Shown here piece by piece: positions 9,841 through 18,600 of a stretch of DNA of 64,000 nucleotides; positions within the stretch are counted from its first letter, which is position 1; every line of letters starts with the position of its first letter. Made by a program: the position numbers and the translations under genes. This stretch comes from HLUCCA09 sp965277275. Lineage in GTDB: Bacteria; Pseudomonadota; Alphaproteobacteria; Rhodobacterales; Rhodobacteraceae. The notes under the pieces were generated by a model, which was given only the letters and a program-made list of their open reading frames with translations, ran no database searches and had not been told where the DNA came from. The DNA is taken from NCBI GenBank assembly GCA_965277275.1, contig CBDICG010000002.1, positions 2,046,001-2,110,000 of the forward strand. The letters run 5' to 3'.

Positions 9841-10263
9841 GTGCGTGCATTCTTGATAGGGGCAGCGCTTGCGCTGGGATTATCACCCGCAGTCGCGCAG
9901 GACACGGCCTTGGATGGCCCGCTCATCGTGGAACTGAACAAGCTTGAGGAGGGCGAAGGCGCCTGCCGGGCGTTCTTTCTTTTCCGCAACGAGACCGGCC
10001 GTAGCTTCGAGGGTTTCGAGATGTCGCTCGCGCTGCTCGACACCTCGGGTGTGATCGACCAGCTCCTGACCGTTGACGCGGCCCCCCTGCCCGTCGCCCG
10101 CACGACGCTGAAGCTCTTCGAGTTTCCGGAGGTCTCCTGTGGTGCGATCGCCGAGCTTCTGTTGCACGAGGTCGGCGCCTGCCGCCCGCAAAACGGCGAC
10201 GAGCTCGATTGCTTCGGGTTCATGGAACTCGGCAGCCGGGCAGGCGCGGCTCTGGTGAAGTAG
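9841..10263 (+). CDS. Small secreted protein of unknown function
   Basis: The start is taken as GTG 9841, which has a purine-rich AGGGAGG just upstream and gives a good signal peptide (VRAFLIGAALALGLSPAVAQ). The longer frame from 9727 has no such features. The mature protein of about 120 residues contains four cysteines that could form two disulfides in the periplasm, and no transmembrane segment. I recognise no domain. Its stop is one base before the ExbB-like start, so it is probably translated together with the energy-transducing genes and may be a periplasmic accessory of that complex. Confidence 0.7.
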   Translation: MRAFLIGAALALGLSPAVAQDTALDGPLIVELNKLEEGEGACRAFFLFRNETGRSFEGFEMSLALLDTSGVIDQLLTVDAAPLPVARTTLKLFEFPEVSCGAIAELLLHEVGACRPQNGDELDCFGFMELGSRAGAALVK

Positions 10264-10264
10264 C

Positions 10265-10861
10265 GTGCCGCCGCTTTCCGAAATGGGCAGCGCGGGGCCG
10301 GTTCTTGCGGTGCTCGCAGCCTTGTCCCTCCTGTCGCTTGCCGTGATTGTTGCGCGATTGCTTGCGCTGACTGGCGTGGCCAAAGGTGGTTCCGAACGGG
10401 ATCACGCCTTCGCCGCCTACGAGAGCGGCGAGGCCGCCACGATCAACGGCGACGCTCCGGCAGATCGCGTCGCCCACCGTGCGCTCGAGATGCTCGGCGC
10501 CGGGGCAGGGGACGCAGCGCTCGACGCCGAGCTGACGGGCATCGGCAACACCGAAGTCGCCGCAATGGGCAAGGGCTTGCGCCTGCTCGAACTCGTGGGG
10601 CTGATCGCGCCGCTCCTGGGCCTTCTTGGCACGGTTCTGGGCATGATCCAGTCCTTCCGCTCGCTGGAGCTGGCGGCGGGCTCGGCCAACGCCTCGATCC
10701 TCGCGGGCGGCATCTGGCAGGCGCTGCTGACCACCGCTGCGGGCCTCGTTGTGGCCATCCCGGCGCTGATCGGGGCGACAATCCTCGCGTCGCGCGTCGA
10801 GGTCGGGACGCTCGCCATCGAGCGCGTTATCACCCGCGCCCGCGCGCTCGCGGGCCGCTGA
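10265..10861 (+). CDS. ExbB/TolQ/MotA-family proton channel protein
   Basis: This protein of up to 198 aa has an N-terminal membrane helix (about 10-30), a cytoplasmic loop and two more helices in the conserved C-terminal MotA/TolQ/ExbB block (LLELVGLIAPLLGLLGTVLGMI and GGIWQALLTTAAGLVVAIPAL). The Gly/Thr-rich channel helices are typical of the family, which forms a pentameric pore driving ExbD/TolR with the proton motive force. The start may be GTG 10265, one base after the previous stop, or ATG 10283; the sequence does not decide. Two ExbD-like genes follow directly. The two usual destinations of such modules are TonB-type uptake and Tol-type envelope maintenance; the unusual partners here suggest neither. 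Confidence 0.9.
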   Translation: MPPLSEMGSAGPVLAVLAALSLLSLAVIVARLLALTGVAKGGSERDHAFAAYESGEAATINGDAPADRVAHRALEMLGAGAGDAALDAELTGIGNTEVAAMGKGLRLLELVGLIAPLLGLLGTVLGMIQSFRSLELAAGSANASILAGGIWQALLTTAAGLVVAIPALIGATILASRVEVGTLAIERVITRARALAGR

Positions 10862-10876
10862 GGCAGGGGGCGGGTC

Positions 10877-11308
10877 ATGGCGCTTTCAAAGCCCAGGCCG
10901 CCCTCTCCCCGCGTGACGCTTGTGCCGCTGATCGACGTGCTGTTCATCCTGCTCGTCTATTTCATGGTGACGTCTGTCTACCTTGACCTCGACATGATCC
11001 CGGCCGGCGGCACGGCAGAAGACCCCCAGACAAGCGTCCCTCCGACAGTGACAGAGGCGCCGCAGGAGACAGCGACCCTTCTCCTGCGCATCGACGCAGA
11101 GGGGCGGGCGGTTCTCCGGGGGCGGCCTCTCGATCCCGACGCTCTGGGAAGCGCTTTGGAAGCGGCCCTCGCCGAGCGTCCGGGCCTCACCGTCCTGATC
11201 CTGCCATCGCCCGTCGCTCCGACGCAGGCGCTCGTGACCACGCTCGACGCGCTGACGCAGGCCGGTGTGCGTGACACGCGCCTCATCCGGATCGAGGCAG
11301 AGCCATGA
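10877..11308 (+). CDS. ExbD/TolR-family protein, first copy
   Basis: This 143-aa protein has a short cytoplasmic N-terminus, one transmembrane helix carrying the conserved protonatable aspartate (PLIDVLFILLVYFMVTS), and a periplasmic C-terminal domain. It starts 15 bases after the ExbB-like stop and overlaps the second ExbD-like gene by four bases (ATGA), so the three are translationally coupled. Family members sit inside the ExbB pore and transmit force to a periplasmic partner. Confidence 0.9.
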   Translation: MALSKPRPPSPRVTLVPLIDVLFILLVYFMVTSVYLDLDMIPAGGTAEDPQTSVPPTVTEAPQETATLLLRIDAEGRAVLRGRPLDPDALGSALEAALAERPGLTVLILPSPVAPTQALVTTLDALTQAGVRDTRLIRIEAEP

Positions 11309-11712
11309 GCGTCCGGCGCCCTTCCCTGCCGCCGCGTGGCGAGCCGGTGATCGTGCTGGTGGATATCGTCTTCTTTCTGCTCGTGTTCTTCATGCTGATT
11401 GCCCGTTTCGACGCGACAGCCCCGTTCGAGATCTCGCCTCCTGTCGCGACCAGCGGCAGCGACATGCCGGGTGGAGGTGTCACCCTCGCGATTTCGCCTG
11501 ACGGCGCGCTCGCGGTGGATGGTGCGCCTTCGTCGGACGAGGCGTGGCTCGCCGAGATCGAGGCGGCCCTCGTCAGCGCGGACGCGCCGCTCATCCGCGT
11601 GAACGCCCACGCCGAGGCCGACCTGCGCTTCCTGTTGCCAAGGCTGGCCGAGCTGGAGGCAGCGGCGCTGGGCGAGGTCGTTCTTGTCGTCACGCCGAGT
11701 GCGGCGCCATGA
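11305..11712 (+). CDS. ExbD/TolR-family protein, second copy
   Basis: This 135-aa paralogue of the preceding gene has the transmembrane helix with aspartate (VLVDIVFFLLVFFML) and a periplasmic domain. Sequence similarity to the first copy is limited to the helix and general layout, so the two probably form a heterodimer rather than arising from a recent duplication. It overlaps the upstream and downstream genes by four bases each (ATGA at both ends), a sign of tight stoichiometry with its neighbours. Confidence 0.88.
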   Translation: MSVRRPSLPPRGEPVIVLVDIVFFLLVFFMLIARFDATAPFEISPPVATSGSDMPGGGVTLAISPDGALAVDGAPSSDEAWLAEIEAALVSADAPLIRVNAHAEADLRFLLPRLAELEAAALGEVVLVVTPSAAP

Positions 11713-13355
11713 GGTCTGGCCCGGGCTCATGGGCCCTTGGCGCGGGGGCGTCCGTTGTCCTGCACGGGGCGGGCGCGGTCGTGGCCCTTGCTCTGGTTGT
11801 ACCCGAGGATATGCCGGAACAGCCGACGCCCGGTGCGCAATTCGAGCTGGAGACCACCGCTCTGGAACGCTCCCGCGCCGAGGAAACGCCACCGGAGAGT
11901 GCCGAGGCCGAAGAACGCGCCGCCGAGGGCGCTGTCGCGCAGGGTCAGAGCATCGCGCGCCGTACCGCGCCTGCCTCTACGCCAACGGGCACCGCCGCCG
12001 CCGCCGTGGAGGAGGCATCTCCGGCGGCCGCCGCTCTCAATCCGCCGGCGGAACAGGCCGTGGCGCAAAGCCCGGACTTGGAGATCACGCAGAGCGCCGC
12101 ACCGGATGCTCCGCGCGCCGAAGCGCAGGCCCCGGAGGGCAATGTGGCCGCCGCGATCGTGTCTGAGAGCACGCCCGCCGTGGCGGAAGAGCCCGAAAGC
12201 GCACGCGCCGAAACCGCCGTGGCAACAGGGGCCGAAGCGCGCCCGACAGAGGTCACCGCGACCGCCGTTGCAACCGCGACCGTCTCCGGGGCGCCTGCGC
12301 CCACCGCTCAGGCACTGGGCGTCATGGCACCCGCTGCGCCACCCGTCGGGACAGCCGCTCCCTCCGCAGAAGCTGTCAGCCTTGTCGCGGCGGCGGCTCC
12401 GGCACAGGGCAGGGCCGCGCCATCGGCCGAGGCGGATGCGCAGACCGCTGCTGCCACCCCTGCAACCGGGGCGCCCGCGCCCACGGCTTCGGCGCAAGGC
12501 ACCCCCGCGGCGTCTGCCGAGGCGCCTGCCACGCAAGCCGCCGCCGCTGCCATCGAAGGCCCGGTGATCGGCGCCGAGCTCGCTTGGGCCGGTCAGGGCT
12601 CGCTCGATCCGCAGGGCCTTGCCGCCGTTCAGGCCTTCCTTCCTGCGGCTGACCGAAGCGACGAAGGCGAAGAGGTGCGCGACGATATCTCTTCGCTTAT
12701 GTCCTCCGTGCCGTGCGCACGCGTGCATACGGCGTTCAACCCCGATACCGGGGCGCTTGAGTTGCGCGGCCATGTGCCGACGGCGGAGGCGCGCCCGGAG
12801 CTTGTCGGGGCGCTCCAGACCCGCGTTGGCGAGACGCTCCCCGTGACGGATGCGCTGCGCCTTTTGCCCGAGCCGCAATGCGATGTGCTTTCCGGGATCG
12901 AGGGCCTTGGGCTCCCCCCGTCCGAAGAGCAATTTACCGACCCCGCCCTTGTTGGCGAGACAGGGTGGGCGCAGGATTACAGCTTTCGCGGGGGGGACGC
13001 GCTGGAGCTGCAGCTCCGCGGTGCGGATTACCCGGCCTATGTCTATCTCGATTACTACGACGGCGACGGCAACGTCGTCCACGTCGTGCCGAACGAGTTC
13101 ATCGCGCTGCCATTCTTGCAACCGGATGAGCCGTTCTTCGTCGGCCCGGACGACGGGTTCGAGATCTACTTCTCACCGCCCTATGGGCAGGACATCGTTG
13201 TGGCAATCGCGACGGAGGAGCCGCTCTACGAGGGCCTCCGCCCCCTTGTCGAACCCGCCGAGGCCTACCTGACCTACCTGCGCGCGCGCATGGAGGCGCT
13301 GGGCGAAGCGCGGGGTGAATGGGCCTATTTCTTCGTAACCACCCGCGCTCCCTGA
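11709..13355 (+). CDS. TonB/TolA-like anchored protein with DUF4384-like C-terminus
   Basis: This 548-aa protein starts at ATG 11709, overlapping the ExbD stop. An N-terminal transmembrane helix (about 8-30) is followed by a long Ala/Pro/Glu-rich periplasmic spacer (about 35-310) with imperfect repeats around GAPAPTA. A small domain with two cysteines lies at about 337-391. A C-terminal domain (about 430-548) resembles DUF4384, with LELQLRGADYPAYVYLDYYD and a following VVPNEF. Anchor plus spacer plus terminal domain is the plan of TonB and TolA, but no TonB_C motif is seen. It is therefore the likely force-receiving partner of the ExbB-ExbD module, with an unusual output domain. DUF4384 is often found with caspase-like proteins, and one is encoded next door. 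Confidence 0.78.
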   Translation: MRSGPGSWALGAGASVVLHGAGAVVALALVVPEDMPEQPTPGAQFELETTALERSRAEETPPESAEAEERAAEGAVAQGQSIARRTAPASTPTGTAAAAVEEASPAAAALNPPAEQAVAQSPDLEITQSAAPDAPRAEAQAPEGNVAAAIVSESTPAVAEEPESARAETAVATGAEARPTEVTATAVATATVSGAPAPTAQALGVMAPAAPPVGTAAPSAEAVSLVAAAAPAQGRAAPSAEADAQTAAATPATGAPAPTASAQGTPAASAEAPATQAAAAAIEGPVIGAELAWAGQGSLDPQGLAAVQAFLPAADRSDEGEEVRDDISSLMSSVPCARVHTAFNPDTGALELRGHVPTAEARPELVGALQTRVGETLPVTDALRLLPEPQCDVLSGIEGLGLPPSEEQFTDPALVGETGWAQDYSFRGGDALELQLRGADYPAYVYLDYYDGDGNVVHVVPNEFIALPFLQPDEPFFVGPDDGFEIYFSPPYGQDIVVAIATEEPLYEGLRPLVEPAEAYLTYLRARMEALGEARGEWAYFFVTTRAP

Positions 13356-13516
13356 GCCGAGGCGCTTCCATCTTTTGGGCGAACTGCGCGATGGTTCCGC
13401 GAGCGTAGCCACCCGCCGCCGGGGCGCGTGGCCCGCCCCGCCTGAACCCCAAGACACGAGCTGGCGTGAAGTTTGCTTCGGCAGGGCCGGTGCGTCGGTA
13501 CGCGGCCCGGCGGCGC

Positions 13517-15496
13517 TCAGCTGCCCAGCACGCGGGAGACGAACCCGCCGTTGCGCCAGCGGTTCAGTGCCTGCGCAAGGCCAGGGCCGGAGATGCCGTC
13601 GATTGCGCCTGCATAGTGTCCGGCTGCCGCCAGGCGCTCCTGGACGGCGACAATCGTCGCCCTCGACCATGCGTCTGCATTTTGGGTGAGCTGGGCAATC
13701 GCGCCGCCCGCATCGGAGGCCGCACCCCGCAAGAGCATATCTGCCGCGCGGCCCGGGTTCGGCGGTGAACCGCGGCCTTCATCGAGGATGATGGCGGCGG
13801 CAACGTAGCCTCGCGGCTCGCCCGTTTGCGCCGCGCGGCGGAAGTAGCCGAGCGCCTCGGAGGTGCGGTCCTCTCCCAGGGAGCCATCCTGCGCCAATAC
13901 GCCGAGGTTGAAATTCGCCACGGCACTGCCCGACTCCGCCGCTTGCTCGAAGAGGTCGATCGCGCGGCCGGGATCGGCCTCAACGAGCCGTCCGTTAAAG
14001 AGCGCAACGGCAAGGTTGATTGCGCCGTCCGCGCTGCCGGCCTGGGCGGCGACCTCGTAGAGCTCAAGCGCACCCTCCGGGTCGCGCGGAAGGCCGTCGC
14101 CGGTTTCCATCAGCAGGCCGAGTGACACGAGCGCACGCAGGTCGCCCCGCCCCGCTGCTTCGCGGTAGAGCGCGATGGCTTCCTCGCGGAGGCCGCCCGC
14201 GGCCTTGGCGCGGGCCAGCAGAGCGGCGTATTTGGGTTGCTCGGGGAAGGTCTCCATCGCCGATCTGCAGACCTCGATGGCGCGCGTGGCCTGCCGCTGG
14301 AGCCGCGAGAACGGTACCCCCGCGACATTCGCCGTCGCGTCGCGTGGATGGGTGGCCAGCTCTTCGCACAGGCGGCCATCGCCGAGGTCGAGCTCTTCGG
14401 GCAAGCGCGAGACCATGGCGCGCGCCGACGGCGAGTGGCGGCCGTCGGGGTAGAGCTCGAGGTAGTATTCAGCGAGGCTCTTGATCCGGGTGCGCTGGGC
14501 CAGAAGCCAGAGCTGGTCGCCCTCGCTTTCCGCCACGGCGAGGCTGCGCCCGGCTGCTGTCGGTGGCCCGCCGAGGTTTTGCAGCTGGCTTACCACGTCG
14601 CGGGAATGCGCGCCCTCCGGGTAGCGCTGGATGTAGAGCGCCATCAGGTTCGGATCCTGCGTCCGGGCCGCGACCTGGTAGAGCAGCGTTTCCGGCGTGG
14701 CCGCTGGCAGGCCCTCGGCAAAGGTGAATTGCCGGGTGAGCGACGAGTTCTCCCACGGCACCTGCTGCCCGCCTGAAGCCGAGATCACGTCGCGGCGCAC
14801 TGCGATCATCATGTCGGTGAGGGATTGCGCGGGGGTGTGGATGTGGCTGAGGACGCTCTCTGTGAAGGTTCCGTTGCGGCCATCGCCGTCGAAGGCGACC
14901 GCGCCCGGCTGCGTGGCGAAGGAGATGAAGTAGTCGGCACTGGATCCAATCTCGGCCAGACCGCTCTGCACGCCGTCCGGGGCGGCAACGCCAAGGGGGT
15001 TGTCCCGGCAGGCATCGAGGAAGATCAGCCGCACACCATTGGCCTTGTCGAGTGCGGCGAAGACACTCCCGAGGTCGACTGTTCCGGCGACGATCTCCTG
15101 GGCGGAGCCGACGCTCAGGTCTGTCGGGATCAGGTAGTTCGTCCCGCCGACCTGAAACGCATGGCCGGCGTAGTAGAAGATCGCGGCCTCTGCGCCGTCA
15201 GCAGCAGCCGAGAACGCCGCGATGGCTGTTTCCATCGCCTCCTTGGAGGCGTCTGTCTCAGTGAAGACTTCGAATCCCAGCTCTTCGAGCGCGCTGGAGA
15301 TGTCTTCGGCATCGTTCAGCGGGTTCACGAGGGATGGGACGGTCTCATAGCCGCCATTGCCGATGACAAGGGCAACCCTGGTTTGCGCCAGCGCCTGGCC
15401 CGAGAGCAAAGCGGCAAAGAGAACGGCCACGGTGAGCATCCGTGCGTTGAGCCCCGCGGCAATTGCGATCCAGCTTCGTCCCAGCAGCGTCATCAT
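13517..15496 (-). CDS. Secreted caspase-like (C14) protein with Sel1 repeats and peptidoglycan-binding-like tail
   Basis: This is a 659-aa protein if the ATG at 15496 is used, behind a GGGAAG; it is followed directly by a second ATG, and a later ATG at 15439 is also possible. After a signal peptide (cleavage near GQALAQ) comes a caspase-like domain (about 38-240). Its catalytic histidine is H112 (YYAGHA) and its cysteine C163 (LDACRDNP), so the dyad is intact. Several Sel1-type repeats follow (about 410-590). The last 50 residues (AVQERLAAAGHYAGAIDG) resemble a peptidoglycan-binding type 1 domain. It is convergent with the TonB-like gene and downstream of tpsA on the same strand. A periplasmic protease or scaffold role is likely; the target is unknown. 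Confidence 0.85.
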   Translation of the reverse strand: MMTLLGRSWIAIAAGLNARMLTVAVLFAALLSGQALAQTRVALVIGNGGYETVPSLVNPLNDAEDISSALEELGFEVFTETDASKEAMETAIAAFSAAADGAEAAIFYYAGHAFQVGGTNYLIPTDLSVGSAQEIVAGTVDLGSVFAALDKANGVRLIFLDACRDNPLGVAAPDGVQSGLAEIGSSADYFISFATQPGAVAFDGDGRNGTFTESVLSHIHTPAQSLTDMMIAVRRDVISASGGQQVPWENSSLTRQFTFAEGLPAATPETLLYQVAARTQDPNLMALYIQRYPEGAHSRDVVSQLQNLGGPPTAAGRSLAVAESEGDQLWLLAQRTRIKSLAEYYLELYPDGRHSPSARAMVSRLPEELDLGDGRLCEELATHPRDATANVAGVPFSRLQRQATRAIEVCRSAMETFPEQPKYAALLARAKAAGGLREEAIALYREAAGRGDLRALVSLGLLMETGDGLPRDPEGALELYEVAAQAGSADGAINLAVALFNGRLVEADPGRAIDLFEQAAESGSAVANFNLGVLAQDGSLGEDRTSEALGYFRRAAQTGEPRGYVAAAIILDEGRGSPPNPGRAADMLLRGAASDAGGAIAQLTQNADAWSRATIVAVQERLAAAGHYAGAIDGISGPGLAQALNRWRNGGFVSRVLGS

Positions 15497-15601
15497 TCTT
15501 CCCGTCACTTGCACCGACTCGCACGAAATCTATCGCGCGGCGTCCCGTGGTGCGATCACAGCCACGTCATCATGCCATTGTTGCCAAGGTCGGCGCCAGC
15601 A

Positions 15602-15641
15602 ACAAAAGAGCGGGAAGGCACGGCCGATGTGCCTTCCCGCT
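15602..15641 (-). terminator. Intrinsic terminator after the tpsA-like gene
   Basis: A perfect 13-bp inverted repeat (arms 15609-15621 and 15629-15641, loop of 7) is followed on the minus strand by CTCTTTTGTT. It begins 24 bases downstream of the TpsA stop codon and separates that gene from the caspase-like gene, which must then have its own promoter. Confidence 0.85.
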
Positions 15642-15664
15642 GTTCCGATTGATACGGCGTCGTC

Positions 15665-18600
15665 CTAGAGGCCAACCGCGCGCTGCAATTCCACCTCGAC
15701 GGAGTTCAGGGCTGCGACGACCGTGTTGGCCTGCTCGCGGTAGACGCTTGCAAGCTCCGGATCGTCCGCGCGCAAGAGCCCGATGGCCTTGGTCACCTCG
15801 ACTTCCGCAGTCTGGATCGCCGTGCGTGCCTCTGCCACCGCGTCGAGCTCGATCTGGCGGCGAACGGCCGGGTCCGTCACGCCTGCAAGGCGGCTTTGTG
15901 CCCGAGCGCGGGCGGCATCGACGCCCTGGCGCGCCACGATTACCGCGGCCGAAACGCTGGCCAGTTCTTGCGGCAGATCGAGGGTCGCGGGGTCGAGGGT
16001 GGCCGAGAAGCTCTCCAACGCATCGCTCACGCAGCCCAGGAAATCGGTCACGGCCTGATCGGTCTCGCGGCAAGTCTCGACGGTGGCCTGCAGATCGGAC
16101 GACGCCCGATCGATGACAGCCAGTACGCTTTCCGCGACTTGGATGGATTGCGCGCCCGTTTGCGTTGCCGTGGCGCCCGGTGCGCTGACGATACCACCGC
16201 CGAGGGACAGCCCGCCGCCGCCGTCGCCGATCGTTGCATCCCCGAGATCCGGTAGGTTCGGCTGGTTCGGCGGGATGATCACATCGGGCCGCTCGGATTC
16301 GACAGCGGCCACGGTGAACGTGCCGGGAACAAGCGTCTCGGCGTAGTTGCCCAACCCGCGACCGACAGGATCGCTGATAAGGATCGTGCTGTCGCCGGCC
16401 TCGGCCTCCTGCGCGGCACCATCGCTGGACAGGCTGGCAAACAGGACCGCGTCATCGTTGAGCGGCAGCAGGCCCTCGACGGTGAACTCGGTGCCCTCGA
16501 AGGTGAAGCTCTCGCCCTCGGTCTTGGTCTGATCGTTCGCGATGATCGTCAGCGGGGCGCGCGTCACATCCAGCTCACCGGAGTTGACGATGTTGAAGCT
16601 GTAATTGTCGACCCCGTTCCCGACCGGTGCGGCCGTGATCGCGTATTCGTCGACGATGGCTTCCTGCACTTCGCCTTCACTCGACAGGGCAACCCCGGTC
16701 AGCCCATCGCCATTCACGAACTCACCGTCGCCGGTGATCGTGAAGCCGATGCCTTCGTTCTCGTTAAGGCTGAAGCCCGCCGTTCCGTAGACTTTCGTCT
16801 GGTCCAGCGTGGTGATCGTCAGGTCTATCTCGCGCTGCACGACCGTCAACTCGCCCGTCGGCACCACTTCGATCTCGTAGTTCGACAGGCCCGTTCCGAC
16901 CAACTCACCATCCTGGAAGATGGTGTAGTCGCCAATCCCGGCAGTCGGATCCTCACCCGCGCTGGCAAGCGGGATGAGATCCACACCGTCGCCGGGGGCG
17001 AATGCGCCGTCCGTGATCTCCCACCCAAGTCCCTCGGTCTCGGCCAGCGCGAACTCGGCATCGCCATAGGTCTTGGTCTGGTTGAGCGTGGTCAGCGCGA
17101 TGGTGAGCGAGCGCGGGTCGATCGTCAGCACGCCATTGAGCACGAAATCGATCGCGTAGTTGCCGAGCCCGGTGCCCGTGGTTTCGCCTGCGAGGATTTC
17201 ATAGGTGCCCACGGGGGCCGCAGCGTCTTCGCCGGTGCTGCTCAGCTCGACAGTGGCCAGCGTATCGCTGTTCAGGAGCGCACCGCTTGTGATTGCCCAG
17301 CCTGCGCCCTCTGTCTCGGCGAGTGCAAACTCCGCATCGCCGAAGAGCTTGTTCTGATCGAGCGTCGTGATTTCGAGCGGCGCGCGCAGAACCGTCAGCT
17401 CGCCCTCGTTGGCGAAGTTGATGACGTAGTTCTCGATCCCCGAACCCTGCAGCCCGGCCACACCGATGGCATAGGGGCCGTTGATCTCGGTCACGGGCGC
17501 GGTGATGTCGGTGCCGGTGCTCGTAAGAGAAACCCCGGTGAGGGTGTCGCCGTTGATGAAGCCGCCGCCGGTTTGCGTCCAGCCGATGCCTTCGGCTTCG
17601 TTGAGCCCAAAGTCGACCCCGTAGGTTTTTTCCTGGTCGAGCGTCGTGATCGTGAGGTCGATGGCAAGCGGAACAACCGTGAGGTCGCCCACCGGGTTCA
17701 CGGTGATGTTGTAGTTCTCAAGCCCGATCCCGGTGATGTCGCCAACAGCGATGTCGTAGGTTCCAACAGGGGCTGTGACGTCTTCGCCTACGCTGGATAG
17801 CTCGATGGTGCTGATCCCGTCGCTGCCGACGAAGCCGGGATCACCCACGAAGACCCAGCCTTCGTCTTCCGTTTCGGCCAGCGCAAAGCCGGAGTCGCCG
17901 TAGGTCTTGGTCTGATCGAGCGTGTCGATAAAGATATCCATATCCCGCTGCGTGACGGTCAGGATCCCGTCTTCGACGAACGTGATGACATAGTTGGTCA
18001 CACCCGGCCCATTGGCGCCAACCGCATCGATGGCATAGTCGCCCGCATCCGCGTCCGGCAGTTCGCCGAGGCTGTCCAGCGTCACGTCGGTGATGTCACC
18101 GGCGACGAGCGTGCCAAGGCTGACGACCCAGCCGACGGTCTCGGTTTCGTCGAGCGCAAACGCGTCGTCGCCGAATTCCTTGGCCTGGTCGAGCGTGGTG
18201 ATCTCGAGAGGGGCGGGATTGATGAGGTAATCCGCAACGCCGTAGATCACGTCGTAGGTGATCCCGAGATCCGAGGTGGCCGTTCCGGGAGGCGCTGTCA
18301 GATCGTAGGGCACGGGATTCGCCTGCGTATCGGGCGGCACGAGCACATCGAACACGCTCGTGAGGTCGATCGTGTCCAGCGAGTCGTCAAAGACATAGAG
18401 GCCCGGCCCGCCCTGCGTCGTTCCGGTGAGCGCCGGCGGCGCGTCATTGAACGTGATGGTCACGTCGTCCGGATCGGCAAAGATCACTGCGTCGATCGCG
18501 TAGAGCTGCGGGTACAAGCCAGGCGCGCCGGGCGCCCAGTTCGCGGCCCCAAGCGAGGCAATGACACTCTGCGTAAAATCGGTGTCCTGGAGCTCCACAG

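Noticed and set aside
1..13355. Type VI secretion or extracellular contractile injection system
   Set aside because: A kinase, OmpA and large unknown proteins invite the idea, but no sheath, tube, baseplate, spike or AAA ATPase gene is present in the window.
16290..18210. CRISPR-like array
   Set aside because: The repeating pattern is made of long protein-coding MBG units in one open frame, with imperfect DNA repeats and no spacers.
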